64,000 nucleotides of DNA. It comes from Halomonas sp. 54_146. GTDB lineage: Bacteria > Pseudomonadota > Gammaproteobacteria > Pseudomonadales > Halomonadaceae. A program made the translations under genes and the position numbers. Under the pieces are notes generated by a model. It saw only the letters and a list, made by a program, of their open reading frames with translations, was not told where the DNA came from and did not search any database. Position 1 is the stretch's first letter; each line of letters starts with the position of its first letter. The stretch covers positions 1 to 64,000 of the forward strand of contig NZ_LGEN01000013.1 in NCBI RefSeq assembly GCF_001507855.1, written 5' to 3'. Below, one piece after another: positions 17,755 to 27,287 of the stretch.

Positions 17755-19572
17755 TTAACGATGCGACTCCAGCCACTCCAACGCCCCAGGCGTGGTGCGC
17801 CACTGGTCGCGCATTAGCGTGCGGTACTGCCACGCTTCCGCCCGCGAGCCGGGGTCAACCTGGCCATCAGGGTGGGGCATAGAAGGCCGCGGGCTTTCAG
17901 CGCAAATAAGCTCTAGCGCGTGGCGATTATGGCTAACCACCTCACCCAGCGCTATTTCGGCCGCTTCCCGCTGCTCAAGGCGATAGAGCGCTAAGGTTTT
18001 ACCCATCAGCAGCCCCAGCACCAGCGAGCCGTCGTCGTCGTTTTCTTCGGCTAACGCCAGCGCTTCTTCGTTACGGTCATCGCGCAGCAGTTGGTCCAGC
18101 ACCAGTTCCCGCAGGCCTAAGCTATCTTCTTGGTCAATCAACAGCAGCTCTTCGGCAAGCTCCCGGGAGTGCTGACGCGCACCGCGCTCCATCCCCACCA
18201 CCAAGGCAAGCCCTGTGCGTAGCAGCATGGCATTGTTGGCATCGTCCCAGCACAGGTTGCCGTCGCCTTCAGCGCGGGCTTGTTCCAACCAGCGCGAAAG
18301 GCGCAGCGCCAGCGGCTCTAGCAGGCTGGGTGCCATCCACGGCAGGCTGCCGAAACGGCTGGTTAATGCCAGGGTTAAGTCTTGCACCACTTGGGGCGCA
18401 TCCAGCCATTCAGGGTGCGAACATAGCGCCGGCATCCACTCAATGGCGTTGCCCCAGGGGTCATCACGAAAGCCCAGCGCTACCTCTTCATCTACCAGCA
18501 CCTGAAACTGCTCATGCCAGGCGGCAAACAGCGTCGCTTCACGGGCGCTGGTGTTATAAAGCAATCGGCCGCTTTCTGGGTCTGCACTGACATCGATTTT
18601 AGGGGCAGTGGGCAGCGCGGCCAGCAACGCCTGAAGCGCCACTAGCGGCGTGGCTAAATCTTCTTCTGCGCTGAGCAGCTGGTCGGCAAGCGTCGCGCCG
18701 GGGTTATCCGCCAGCGCGGCTAAAAACTCTAGCTGTTCTTCGTCTAGCTCGCCCTGGCGAACCAGGCGGCGATACCAGAAATTAGCGCGCTCTTTGGCTT
18801 CTTGCTCGTGGCCTTCATGCAGCAGCAGCATGGCCTCAATGTAGGCCAGCGTGGGGGAGTCGGGCAGCGCCTGCTGGGCTTTAACAAAAGCGCCGCGGGC
18901 GCTGTCTAAATCATCGTTATCCAGGTGCATCAAGCACAGCCGCTCCAGCGCCACGCCGCGTAAAAACAGCGGGCCGCGCTCCATTACTTCATCCAGCAAC
19001 TCGGCACGCTTACGGCTGAAACCGCGCTCTTGATAAATATCCAGCAGGATTTCAAAAGCAGGTTCGGCCTGTTCAGGCAACCGCGACCAGTCGCTGCCAT
19101 CGAACAGCGATTCTAGAATCTGCATCGCCCGGCCTGTTTGGCCGCTTTCCGCAGCGATTAACCCCGCCTCTAGCAGCGCTTGAGGCGGCGCTTGCTGGCT
19201 ACTTAACGCGGCTTTCAGCGTGGCACCTTTCCATTCACGCAGCGAAAGCATCCACATCATCTGATCGGGGATATCGGTGGGAAACTCGATGGTGTAGCAG
19301 CACTGCTTAAATTTGCGCCCGGAATCGCACCAGCAAGGCTCATTACGCCCAGGCGTGGCAAGCGGCTCGCTGGCAAAATTAAGCCGCTCTAACGGCGTTT
19401 GCGACCACAGCACCGGCGCAAGCGCTTGTGCCATGGCCACATCGCCATTAAAAGAATCCGCGCCCTTGGCCCGCACCCAGGTCATGAAATCCGGATAGTG
19501 TTCTTGTTGCCTGATTGCCGAGAGTGCCCCGGAGGCAAATCCCAGCAGCTGATCGACCCATACCGCCAGCAT
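17755..19572 (-). CDS. TPR-like protein with SEC-C zinc motif
   Basis: A 605-residue soluble protein. Near the N-terminus it has a SEC-C motif, GRNEPCWCDSGRKFKQCC (about residues 75-92), a small zinc-binding fold also found at the end of SecA and used in protein contacts. The rest is helical, with degenerate tetratricopeptide-like repeats rich in Leu, Ala and Glu (for example MQILESLFDGSDWSRL, ALERLCLMHLDNDDLDSARG). No catalytic motif is seen. The ATG at 19572 has GGAG at 6-bp spacing; ATG 19578 and GTG 19584 are alternatives. Function unknown, perhaps an adaptor. Confidence 0.8.
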   Translation of the reverse strand: MLAVWVDQLLGFASGALSAIRQQEHYPDFMTWVRAKGADSFNGDVAMAQALAPVLWSQTPLERLNFASEPLATPGRNEPCWCDSGRKFKQCCYTIEFPTDIPDQMMWMLSLREWKGATLKAALSSQQAPPQALLEAGLIAAESGQTGRAMQILESLFDGSDWSRLPEQAEPAFEILLDIYQERGFSRKRAELLDEVMERGPLFLRGVALERLCLMHLDNDDLDSARGAFVKAQQALPDSPTLAYIEAMLLLHEGHEQEAKERANFWYRRLVRQGELDEEQLEFLAALADNPGATLADQLLSAEEDLATPLVALQALLAALPTAPKIDVSADPESGRLLYNTSAREATLFAAWHEQFQVLVDEEVALGFRDDPWGNAIEWMPALCSHPEWLDAPQVVQDLTLALTSRFGSLPWMAPSLLEPLALRLSRWLEQARAEGDGNLCWDDANNAMLLRTGLALVVGMERGARQHSRELAEELLLIDQEDSLGLRELVLDQLLRDDRNEEALALAEENDDDGSLVLGLLMGKTLALYRLEQREAAEIALGEVVSHNRHALELICAESPRPSMPHPDGQVDPGSRAEAWQYRTLMRDQWRTTPGALEWLESHR

Positions 19573-19649
19573 TGCCATCTCCACTGTGTTTAAAAGCCCC
19601 GCAGTTTATCACGAAGACCGACATCGCCGCAGCGGCAATCGATGTATCG

Positions 19650-20891
19650 TTAATGGGTCCATTTTAGCAGTGGGCGTGTACGTTCGTGCATATCCAGCCG
19701 TGCACCCAAGCGCACTAAATTCCAGTAATGGCCGTTCAACGCGCGGGAGAGCAGCAGCGTTTCCGCCGGTGGCTGCAGGCGGTCCATCGCCGCCCACACT
19801 TTAGGGGTCAGCTCACGTAACCGGCGGTGTACGCGCACATCGCTAAAATCCTGCTCGCCGGGGGCAAATAGCGGGGCAATGCACTCCGCTGATTCGCGAT
19901 AAAGCGCCAGCGGCGCGCCCTGCCCCTGGCGGCCACCCAGCTGGATTAATGCTTCATCCATCGCCATGGCATCATGCTTCAGCGTGGCATCAAGCAGTTG
20001 CATCATCGCGTTTAAGCGCGCTTCGGGCACGGCAATCACTGCCCCTAGGTCATAAATCACCAGCCGCCCTTGGTCATCGGCGGCGAAATTACCCGCATGA
20101 GGGTCGGCGTGCAGCTCGCCAAAGGTGAACAGTTCTTCAGTGATCCAGTCTGCTAACGCTTGGGCCACCCCCTGGCGCGTTGCATCATCGGCACTGGCCA
20201 AATCACGCAGCGGCGTGCCACCTACAAAGCGCATCGCTAGCACGTGCTGCCCTGAGAGTTCTGGCAGCGGCTCAGGAATCACTAACCGCGGGTTATGCTG
20301 GTAGCGCTCACGATAGCGTGCCAACGCGGCGGCTTCGGCCTGATAATCAAGCTCATCCCGCAGCCCGGCGGCTAACTCTTCAAACAGCGCATCAAGCCGA
20401 GCCTGGGGCACCTTAAACCAGCGGCCTAGGCGCATTATGCGCCGTACCTGAACCAGGTCACTCTCTAACACTTCGGCAAGGCCTGGGTACTGCACCTTGA
20501 GCACGATCGTTTCACCTTCATGGGTGGTCGCCCGATGCACTTGCCCCATAGAGGCGCTGGCAAATGGGCGCTCCTCGATGTCGCTGAAGTAGTGGTCAAT
20601 GTCACCATATTGCAGCACTAACGCCTCACGAATGCGTGGCCACGGCATCGGCTCGGCCTGGCGCTGCAGGCGCGCAAGCTCTTCCGCTAAATCAGGCGGC
20701 AGCAGGTCATCCCACTGGGACATCACCTGAGCCAGCTTCATGGCTGGGCCTTTCAGCTCTGAAAGGCCTTCAAACAGCGCTTCGCCCAGTGCGCGCCAAT
20801 CTGCCTGGCCACCTAAACGCGTTTTCAACAGCGCGCCACCGGTACGCGCCCCCAGCCCCATCAAGCGTCGTGTTCTGCCCCGCTCACGCAT
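19650..20891 (-). CDS. ABC1/UbiB/AarF-family atypical kinase
   Basis: A 413-residue protein-kinase-like ATPase of the UbiB/COQ8 superfamily. It shows KLAQVMSQWDDLLPPDLAEEL (the KxGQ-type N-terminal motif, here with Ala for Gly), ASMGQVHRAT (an Ala-rich nucleotide loop), VLKVQYPG (ATP-binding Lys), ELHADPHAGNF (catalytic-loop-like) and YDLGAV (metal-binding Asp). It lacks the C-terminal membrane helices of UbiB itself, so it is a paralogue rather than the ubiquinone-synthesis UbiB. AAGGGG precedes the ATG. Role unknown; the family is tied to lipid and quinone metabolism. Confidence 0.85.
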   Translation of the reverse strand: MRERGRTRRLMGLGARTGGALLKTRLGGQADWRALGEALFEGLSELKGPAMKLAQVMSQWDDLLPPDLAEELARLQRQAEPMPWPRIREALVLQYGDIDHYFSDIEERPFASASMGQVHRATTHEGETIVLKVQYPGLAEVLESDLVQVRRIMRLGRWFKVPQARLDALFEELAAGLRDELDYQAEAAALARYRERYQHNPRLVIPEPLPELSGQHVLAMRFVGGTPLRDLASADDATRQGVAQALADWITEELFTFGELHADPHAGNFAADDQGRLVIYDLGAVIAVPEARLNAMMQLLDATLKHDAMAMDEALIQLGGRQGQGAPLALYRESAECIAPLFAPGEQDFSDVRVHRRLRELTPKVWAAMDRLQPPAETLLLSRALNGHYWNLVRLGARLDMHERTRPLLKWTH

Positions 20892-21058
20892 TGGCTATGC
20901 CCCTTAAATTTTGTACACAATCTATACATAGTAGCAGCATTGACCACTTATCGTACTACTGCACTACCGCTTCTCTACCATCACTCATGGTGGTCACTAG
21001 GATTAAAGCGTCTGCTACCATAGGCGCTACCGATGGATACACCTAAGGCTCCGCTGCT

Positions 21059-22981
21059 ATGCGCCTGATAATTGCCGAAAAACCCAGCCTCGCCCAAGCC
21101 ATTGCCGGGGCGCTGCCGGGCACTAGCCAACGCCAGGATGGCGCGATCAGCTGCGGTGACACCACCGTGACCTGGTGCCTGGGGCACTTATTAGAACAAG
21201 CGCCGCCGGAAGCCTACGACCCCGCTGATAAACAGTGGCGGCTGGATCGGCTGCCGATTGTGCCGCAGCAGTGGAAACTAATGCCGCGCCCTAAAGCACG
21301 CGGCCAGCTGGCGGTGATTCGTAAGCTGATTAAGCAAGCAACCGATGTGGTTCATGCCGGCGATCCGGATCGTGAAGGCCAACTGCTGGTGCAGGAAGTA
21401 ATTGAGCACATGAAGTATCGCGGCCCGGTGCAGCGGCTGCTGATCAGCGACCTTAACAAACCCGCCGTGAGCCGTGCGCTTGCCAAGCTGCGCTCCAACG
21501 CTGAATACCAGCCGCTATTTCTAGCAGCGCAGGCGCGTTCCCGCGCCGATTGGCTGTATGGGATTAATCTCACCCGTGCCTGGACACTGACCGGCCGCCA
21601 AGCAGGCCACGACGGCGTGCTTTCCGTTGGCCGTGTGCAAACCCCAGTGCTGGGGCTCATCGTGCGCCGCGATAACGCCATCCGCGACTTTGTGCCCCAT
21701 CCGTTCTACCCGCTATGGGTGGATCTAAAGGTCGCCCAAGGCCAACTGCGCGCCTGGTGGGCACCCAAAGAGCACGAGCCATTAGATGACCAAGGCCGCT
21801 TGATTGATCGTGCGCCCGCCGACGCCTTAGCAGCGCAGTTACCCGGTGCCTCAGGGCAACTGACCAAGCTTGATCAGCAGGAAAAACGCCAGCCCCCGCC
21901 GCTGCCCTATTCGCTTTCCGCGCTGCAGGTAGACGCCGCCCGCCGCCATGGGCTTTCCGCACAGATGGTGCTGGATATTTGCCAACGGCTTTATGAGCGC
22001 CACAAGTTAATCACCTACCCGCGTTCAGACTGCCGCTACCTGCCGGAAGAGCATCTGCCGCTTGCCCAGCGCAGCTTAACCGGTGCCTGCCAAAACGATG
22101 AAGCACTGCAGCAGTGGCTAAAGGGCACGGATTTCACGCTGCGCTCCAAGGCCTGGAACGATAAACAGGTGGGCGCGCACCACGCCATCGCCCCCACCGG
22201 CAAACCGGCAGACTTCAGCCAACTTTCCGACACCGAAGGCCATGTATTTCGACTGATCGTGCGCAACGTGATGGCGCAGTTTTATCGCCCGCTGCGCACC
22301 TTTGAAGTCAAAGCGGAGTTCACCCTGCTGAATGAAGCCTTCCGCGCCCGTGGGCAAAGCATTCTCGACCCCGGTTGGAAACCGCTTTTCACCACCCGCG
22401 ATGAAACCCCACCGCTGCCGCCGCTCACCCAAGGCGAGCCCTGCCAAGCGTTAGGCGCAGGCGTCGAAGAGAAGGAAACCCGCCCGCCGGAACCGTTTAC
22501 CGATGCCAGCTTGATCAAAGCGATGATGAATATTGGCCGCTATGTGGACGACCCCGCCGTGCGGCGCACCCTACGCGACACCGACGGCCTAGGCACCGAA
22601 GCCACCCGCGCAGGCATTATCGAAACCCTGGTGCAGCGCGGCTATTTAGTGCGCCAGCAAAAAGCCCTGCGCGCCACCAAGCTCGGCACCGCCCTGATCG
22701 CCGCCCTACCCAGCGCTGTCAGCACACCGGAACGCACCGCGCTATGGGAACAGCGCCTTCGAGCAATTTCAGAACAGCAGGATGACCCCAGCGCCTTTCA
22801 ACAAGCACTGCTGGAAGATTTACGCGGCCTGCTGCGCCAAAGCGATGCAGCCAAACTCAGGCAGAGCCTGCAAACCGCGCAAGGCGAAACCGCCGCGCCC
22901 GCAAAGCGCGGAGCGGCAACCAAGAAAAGCTATACCAAAAGAAAAAGCACAACGGCCAGAAAGCGCACCGCAGGAAAGTAA
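21059..22981 (+). CDS. topB: DNA topoisomerase III
   Basis: Type IA topoisomerase that cuts one DNA strand, used in decatenation and replication-fork resolution with RecQ-like helicases. It has an N-terminal TOPRIM domain (IIAEKPSLAQAI; GDPDREG at 101-107), the SVGRVQTPVLGLIVRRD motif (189-205) and the catalytic tyrosine in ITYPRSDCRY (Tyr320). The length is 640 residues. As in E. coli TopB there are no C-terminal zinc fingers; instead a Lys/Arg/Thr/Ala-rich basic tail (about the last 35 residues). It converges on the M48 protease gene with 25 bp between stops. Confidence 0.97.
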   Translation: MRLIIAEKPSLAQAIAGALPGTSQRQDGAISCGDTTVTWCLGHLLEQAPPEAYDPADKQWRLDRLPIVPQQWKLMPRPKARGQLAVIRKLIKQATDVVHAGDPDREGQLLVQEVIEHMKYRGPVQRLLISDLNKPAVSRALAKLRSNAEYQPLFLAAQARSRADWLYGINLTRAWTLTGRQAGHDGVLSVGRVQTPVLGLIVRRDNAIRDFVPHPFYPLWVDLKVAQGQLRAWWAPKEHEPLDDQGRLIDRAPADALAAQLPGASGQLTKLDQQEKRQPPPLPYSLSALQVDAARRHGLSAQMVLDICQRLYERHKLITYPRSDCRYLPEEHLPLAQRSLTGACQNDEALQQWLKGTDFTLRSKAWNDKQVGAHHAIAPTGKPADFSQLSDTEGHVFRLIVRNVMAQFYRPLRTFEVKAEFTLLNEAFRARGQSILDPGWKPLFTTRDETPPLPPLTQGEPCQALGAGVEEKETRPPEPFTDASLIKAMMNIGRYVDDPAVRRTLRDTDGLGTEATRAGIIETLVQRGYLVRQQKALRATKLGTALIAALPSAVSTPERTALWEQRLRAISEQQDDPSAFQQALLEDLRGLLRQSDAAKLRQSLQTAQGETAAPAKRGAATKKSYTKRKSTTARKRTAGK

Positions 22982-23006
22982 AAAAGCGTTTAAACACAAT
23001 GCAAGC

Positions 23007-24953
23007 CTAAGCCTCGTCTGAAAGCAGCGGCGGCATTGGGCAATCGAGAATATCGGCCATGGCACGGAACAGCTCGGCTTCGGCAGGTAGAATACGCCCA
23101 CTGTGCTCAATGCAGCGCGCCATGGCTTGCAGCAGCGCGGGCTTGTGCAAAGGCTTTAAGCGCCGCAACCGCTCTACCGCTAGACTAAGCGCCCGCATAT
23201 CACTGACATCTTGCGTGGCCGTTAATGCGAACGGTAGTTCATTTTCAGCGGCTTTAAGAGCGGCACTTATCTCATCTGGGTCATCTTGCCCGGCAGCGGC
23301 TAGCACTGCCAGCAGCATCCCGCACTCCCGCTGCAGGTCGTTTAACCTTAGGTTAGCAGGCCCACTGCCTTGCTCGCCTACGTTATTCAACAACAGCTGA
23401 TACAGCGTCCATTCAAACAGGCTAACCTGCCCATCAGCCTCAATCAGCCGTTCCATGCACAGGCGAAAGTGCTGGGCCTGCAGCATCGAAAGCGAGCGTA
23501 ACGCTGGCAGCGCTAATTCAATTAGCGGCAGCCGCAATCCTACCTCCAGTGTTAATACCTCTGGGGCATAATCCAACAGCGCTTGATACACATCCGGGAG
23601 CGCGGTTTGCTGCAACACCTCTACTTGATGCTCACGCATCGCTGGGTCATCACTCAGCAACAGCGCATACATAAGCGCGCGGGCAGCATAGGGTTCATGG
23701 GCAGCGGTTCTAATCCGCTCGGGCAGTGCATCTAGCGTCGCCCGCGCCTGTGCAAGGTGGCGCTGATCGGGTTGGCCCATAGAGCCGATGGCCGTTTGAG
23801 CAGAGGCGGCGGTTAACACGGCCGCCAGCGTTCCAGCTGTTAACCCCGGAGAGCTTGCCTCGTTGCGCTGTGTATCTGGTGCGCTCTCCACAGCCTCATG
23901 CGTGGGCGAAGCAACTTCAAAGCGGCCATCCCAGCCCGGCATCACTCGCTTAATGCGGTCTTTTAGCGGCGGGTGCGTCGCCATCATTTGGGTAAATCCC
24001 AGCCGCATGCCTTGGCCGAAAAACAGGTGACTAAATTCTGCCGCCTGGGTTGCTTGCAGGTAAGAACCTTGGCTGTTCGCACCGATTTTGACCAATGCGT
24101 TTCCAATACCCTGTGGGTTGCGGGTGTATTGCACCGCCGAGGCATCCGCCAGATATTCTCGCTGGCGACTGACTGCAGACTTGATCACATTACCAAAGAA
24201 AGTGCCCGCGTAGCCGATCACCATCAGCGCTGCCCCCAGCACTAAAATAATGGCACCTGAGTTATCGCGTTTGCCACCACCGCCACCACCACCGACTCGG
24301 CGAAAATGCATACTGCGCAGTAGCATGCTACCCAAAAAGCCAATGATGAGGATGCCATGCAATATGCTGATCAAGCGCATATTCAGCCGCATATCGCCAT
24401 GCAGAATATGGCTGAACTCGTGGGCAACGACGCCCTGTAGCTCATCTCGATTAAGGTTGCGGATCGTGCCACGGGTAATGCCAATCACGGCATCATTGGT
24501 TTGGTAGCCTGCGGCAAACGCATTAATGCTCTCTTCTTCTAATACATAAACAGAAGGTACAGGCGTTCCTGAGGCAATGGCCATTTCTTCAACCACATTG
24601 AGAATGCGCCGCTCATCAGCATCGCGGGTATTAAGATTGATCTCACGCCCGCCTAGCGCCTCTGCCACTGCGCGGCCACCACGCCGTAGCTGGCTTCGTT
24701 TGAAAAGGCCGCCCAGCACCACAACGGCCAGCACCCCAATAGCAACCCCGGCCACAAGCTCAATCGATAATGTGGACAGCATGCCTTGGGCGGAAAGGTC
24801 GGCTTGCGCTGTGGTTTGATCCCCCATCAGATAAAGCGCAACGGCAATGGCTAGCGTGGTCACTACAATCAGGGCTAGCACTGCCAGCACCAGCAAGACA
24901 ACGAGTCGCCCAGTGTTACGCCGGGCTTGATCCTGAGCTGTGAAAAAATCCAT
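23007..24953 (-). CDS. M48 (HtpX-like) membrane zinc protease with long C-terminal extension
   Basis: Integral membrane metalloprotease. Two N-terminal membrane segments (about residues 17-43 and 62-83), then the M48 catalytic part with HEFSH (178-182) and a third zinc ligand region (REYLADASAVQYTR), and two more hydrophobic segments (about 192-212 and 230-250). After about residue 330 comes an extension of some 300 residues, mostly helical, of no family I recognise; ordinary HtpX is about 290 residues. It lies 24 bp downstream of lemA. LemA-M48 pairs are common in bacteria and are thought to act in envelope quality control. Confidence 0.88.
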   Translation of the reverse strand: MDFFTAQDQARRNTGRLVVLLVLAVLALIVVTTLAIAVALYLMGDQTTAQADLSAQGMLSTLSIELVAGVAIGVLAVVVLGGLFKRSQLRRGGRAVAEALGGREINLNTRDADERRILNVVEEMAIASGTPVPSVYVLEEESINAFAAGYQTNDAVIGITRGTIRNLNRDELQGVVAHEFSHILHGDMRLNMRLISILHGILIIGFLGSMLLRSMHFRRVGGGGGGGKRDNSGAIILVLGAALMVIGYAGTFFGNVIKSAVSRQREYLADASAVQYTRNPQGIGNALVKIGANSQGSYLQATQAAEFSHLFFGQGMRLGFTQMMATHPPLKDRIKRVMPGWDGRFEVASPTHEAVESAPDTQRNEASSPGLTAGTLAAVLTAASAQTAIGSMGQPDQRHLAQARATLDALPERIRTAAHEPYAARALMYALLLSDDPAMREHQVEVLQQTALPDVYQALLDYAPEVLTLEVGLRLPLIELALPALRSLSMLQAQHFRLCMERLIEADGQVSLFEWTLYQLLLNNVGEQGSGPANLRLNDLQRECGMLLAVLAAAGQDDPDEISAALKAAENELPFALTATQDVSDMRALSLAVERLRRLKPLHKPALLQAMARCIEHSGRILPAEAELFRAMADILDCPMPPLLSDEA

Positions 24954-24977
24954 GTCTCGCTTTCCCTGGGTAGTAAC

Positions 24978-25574
24978 TTAGAACGACACCTTCGGTGCCA
25001 CTTGGATCTGGGCACTGTCTTCAAACTCTAACAAAGAAGCATCCTGACCATGGCCGAACATGCCCGCCACCGCTACGGGAGGAAAGCTCTGCCGATAGGT
25101 GTTGTAGTGCATCACCGCATCGTTAAAGGATTGCCGTGCAAAAGCGACCTTATTTTCAGTACTGGTGAGCTCTTCCGACAATTGCTGCATATTTTGCGAG
25201 GCTTTTAAGTCCGGATAGGCTTCCATCACCACATTGAGCCGCCCCATCGCCTGGGTCAGCGCCCCTTCTGCGCCGCCCAGCTCTGCCATGGCTTGGGCAC
25301 TGCCTGGGTTTGCTGCGGCGGCCTTAAGCCCGGCGGCGGCGGTATTACGCGCCTCGATAACCGACTGCAGCGTTTCCCGCTCATGACTAAGATAGCCTTT
25401 GGCGGTTTCGACCAGATTAGGAATCAGGTCATGCCGACGTTTCAGCTGCACTTCAATTTGAGCAAAGGCGTTCTCAAAGCGATTTTTCAACGACACCAGT
25501 CGGTTATAAATCCCGATAACGTAAAACGCGATAACGGCAATGATCGCCACGATGATAATGAGAGTAAGCGCCAT
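24978..25574 (-). CDS. lemA: LemA family protein
   Basis: A 198-residue membrane-anchored helical protein. One N-terminal membrane helix (ALTLIIIVAIIAVIAFYVIGIYN) is followed by the LemA signature (LKNRFENAFAQIEVQLKRRHDLIPNLVETAKGY, split here as RHDLIPNLVETAKGYLSHE) and FNDAVMHYNTYRQSFP near the end. It is the first gene of the lemA-M48 protease pair and lies 76 bp downstream of the SixA-CHAD gene on the same strand. The molecular role of LemA is not settled. Confidence 0.95.
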   Translation of the reverse strand: MALTLIIIVAIIAVIAFYVIGIYNRLVSLKNRFENAFAQIEVQLKRRHDLIPNLVETAKGYLSHERETLQSVIEARNTAAAGLKAAAANPGSAQAMAELGGAEGALTQAMGRLNVVMEAYPDLKASQNMQQLSEELTSTENKVAFARQSFNDAVMHYNTYRQSFPPVAVAGMFGHGQDASLLEFEDSAQIQVAPKVSF

Positions 25575-25650
25575 GGTTTTTCCTTGCAGCAGAGGGTGGG
25601 TAGAGAAAAAATAGTAGCACCTAAGCGGTTTCAGTGGTGCAGCGTAAACT

Positions 25651-27057
25651 TCAAAACCGAACCTTCAGCGGAGCCAACGCTATCACGTCTTCACGCAGAC
25701 GCTGCTTCTGCGCCTCTAATGCATTGCGCCAGGTCTCGCACTCTTGTTTCTGATCTGACTCGATATCGGGGCTCGCGATGAAAGCTTCTACCCATGTTTG
25801 GCGAGTACACACGTCTTGGTAATCGCCCAGCAGGCGCTGGCGGCACTTCAAGTCAGAGAGCAACCGCTGAGGGCTGGCGGGGTTCAAGTCGGCCACATAG
25901 CGGATGCGCTTCACGCGCTTGCGAAGTTCATGAAATGCCGTGTCGGGGGAGTCTAACGAGAGCGCCGCCAGCTCGTCATTATGGCGGGCAATGCGTTCGG
26001 CCAATACGGCCTTGATACGCTTTGGCGTTAGCTTAGCCAGCGCCTTACCAACGTCATCAGCGGCGATAAAAGCCTGCCAGCCCTGCATTTCTTCGGCATA
26101 AACCGGAGCGCTGATCTGTTGGCACAGCGTTTGATGCTGCACCCGCTGGTAGCGCAACAGCCATTGTTGAAGGCTCTTTCGAGTGCCTGCGGAAAGCGGT
26201 GGTGGCGTCTCGCTCAAGTGGTTCAGCAATACATCCAAGTCGCGGAGTTCGCTAGTCGCCTGGGCACGCTGCTTAAGCCGCTTTAGCATCTGCTTAAGAC
26301 TAGGCACCTTGGTAATACTAGGCACCTTGGTAATACTTGGCATTTTGGTAATAGAGTGCACCGACTCGCCAATGGCGCGGCTGCGGCGCAGATTCACCCG
26401 GTATTGATGCAGAAACTCAGGATCGATACCGGCGATTACCCCTGGCTCTAAAGCTCTTATCATCAAGTACTGGTGCGCTAGCGCGTTATAAATGCGGCTA
26501 GCCGTCTCGGTGTCGCCTTGGCTAGGCAGTTTGGGTGCTAGGCGCTGAAAAAGTGGGTAACTAGCCTCTTCTGGCGTCAGCCGCCCCAACCACTCGGCAC
26601 TGCCTGGTTCTACGCCTGACCAGGGCGTATCTGGCAAGGTAAAATGCAGCAGGCCAGCCGTGGGCAGCGAGTATGGCACCTGCTTATTGAGCCAGCGGGC
26701 TAGCTCTGGCAAGGCCGGGTTGTGGCCAATAATCAGCACCCTGCTGGCCTCATTGGGCAATGCTTTTAGCCAAGCCAGTAAGGCCTCACCTTCGAAGGTA
26801 TAAAGGCCTTCATCAACGTGAACCTGATTCGCTAGGTTGTTTGCAGGCAATTGCTCGGCCAGCTGATCGAATGTCTCCCGCGTGCGAGCCGCGCTGCTAA
26901 CGTAGATTTCCCCTTCCAACGCCTGCCACCGCAGCAGCACATGCGCCATAGCAGCGGCCTGGCGCTTTCCCCGCTGACTCAATGGCCGTTCGTGGTCGGG
27001 CATATCACCGCTGGGCTGTTTAGCCTTGGCGTGGCGCATTAAATAAAGGTGCCGCAT
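25651..27057 (-). CDS. SixA-like phosphohistidine phosphatase fused to a CHAD domain
   Basis: A 468-residue fusion. Residues about 1-160 are a histidine phosphatase of SixA type: MRHLYLMRHAKAKQ with catalytic His, HERPLSQRGKRQA, a YVSSAARTRET arginine motif and VLIIGHNPALPELA. Residues about 195-465 are a CHAD domain: HQYRVNLRRSRA, ELRDLDVLL, ELRKRVKRIRY and QRLLGDYQD; CHAD domains bind polyphosphate through conserved basic and His residues. The start at 27057 has GGGAG 7 bp upstream; the ATG at 27072 lacks spacing. An in-frame 18-bp repeat interrupts the first part of the CHAD domain. It probably couples polyphosphate binding to removal of phosphate from a protein or small molecule. Confidence 0.88.
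   Translation of the reverse strand: MRHLYLMRHAKAKQPSGDMPDHERPLSQRGKRQAAAMAHVLLRWQALEGEIYVSSAARTRETFDQLAEQLPANNLANQVHVDEGLYTFEGEALLAWLKALPNEASRVLIIGHNPALPELARWLNKQVPYSLPTAGLLHFTLPDTPWSGVEPGSAEWLGRLTPEEASYPLFQRLAPKLPSQGDTETASRIYNALAHQYLMIRALEPGVIAGIDPEFLHQYRVNLRRSRAIGESVHSITKMPSITKVPSITKVPSLKQMLKRLKQRAQATSELRDLDVLLNHLSETPPPLSAGTRKSLQQWLLRYQRVQHQTLCQQISAPVYAEEMQGWQAFIAADDVGKALAKLTPKRIKAVLAERIARHNDELAALSLDSPDTAFHELRKRVKRIRYVADLNPASPQRLLSDLKCRQRLLGDYQDVCTRQTWVEAFIASPDIESDQKQECETWRNALEAQKQRLREDVIALAPLKVRF
26301..26354. repeat. 18-bp tandem repeat inside the CHAD domain
   Basis: Units taggcaccttggtaatac at 26301-26318 and 26319-26336 are identical; a third at 26337-26354 differs at five positions. 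On the minus strand they encode repeats of the type SITKxP. The expansion sits between the first CHAD helix and the RDLDVLL motif and keeps frame. Confidence 0.92.
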
Positions 27058-27287
27058 AGGTTTACTCCCCATCCTGGTAGGTGATGCAACGTTTTCAGCT
27101 TAACTCGCCTAATGATCTTCTCCAGCTTGATTGAGAGCCTCCATAGATTTTAAATACGTGATATTGGTTAACGAACCCATGTACGCTGTGAACTGCATCA
27201 TGCGCGGCGGCCAACGTGCCTATTTCTACCGCGATGACGCCATTGACCTTTGACAATCGATGAATAAATAACATTAAGGAGTTATCA

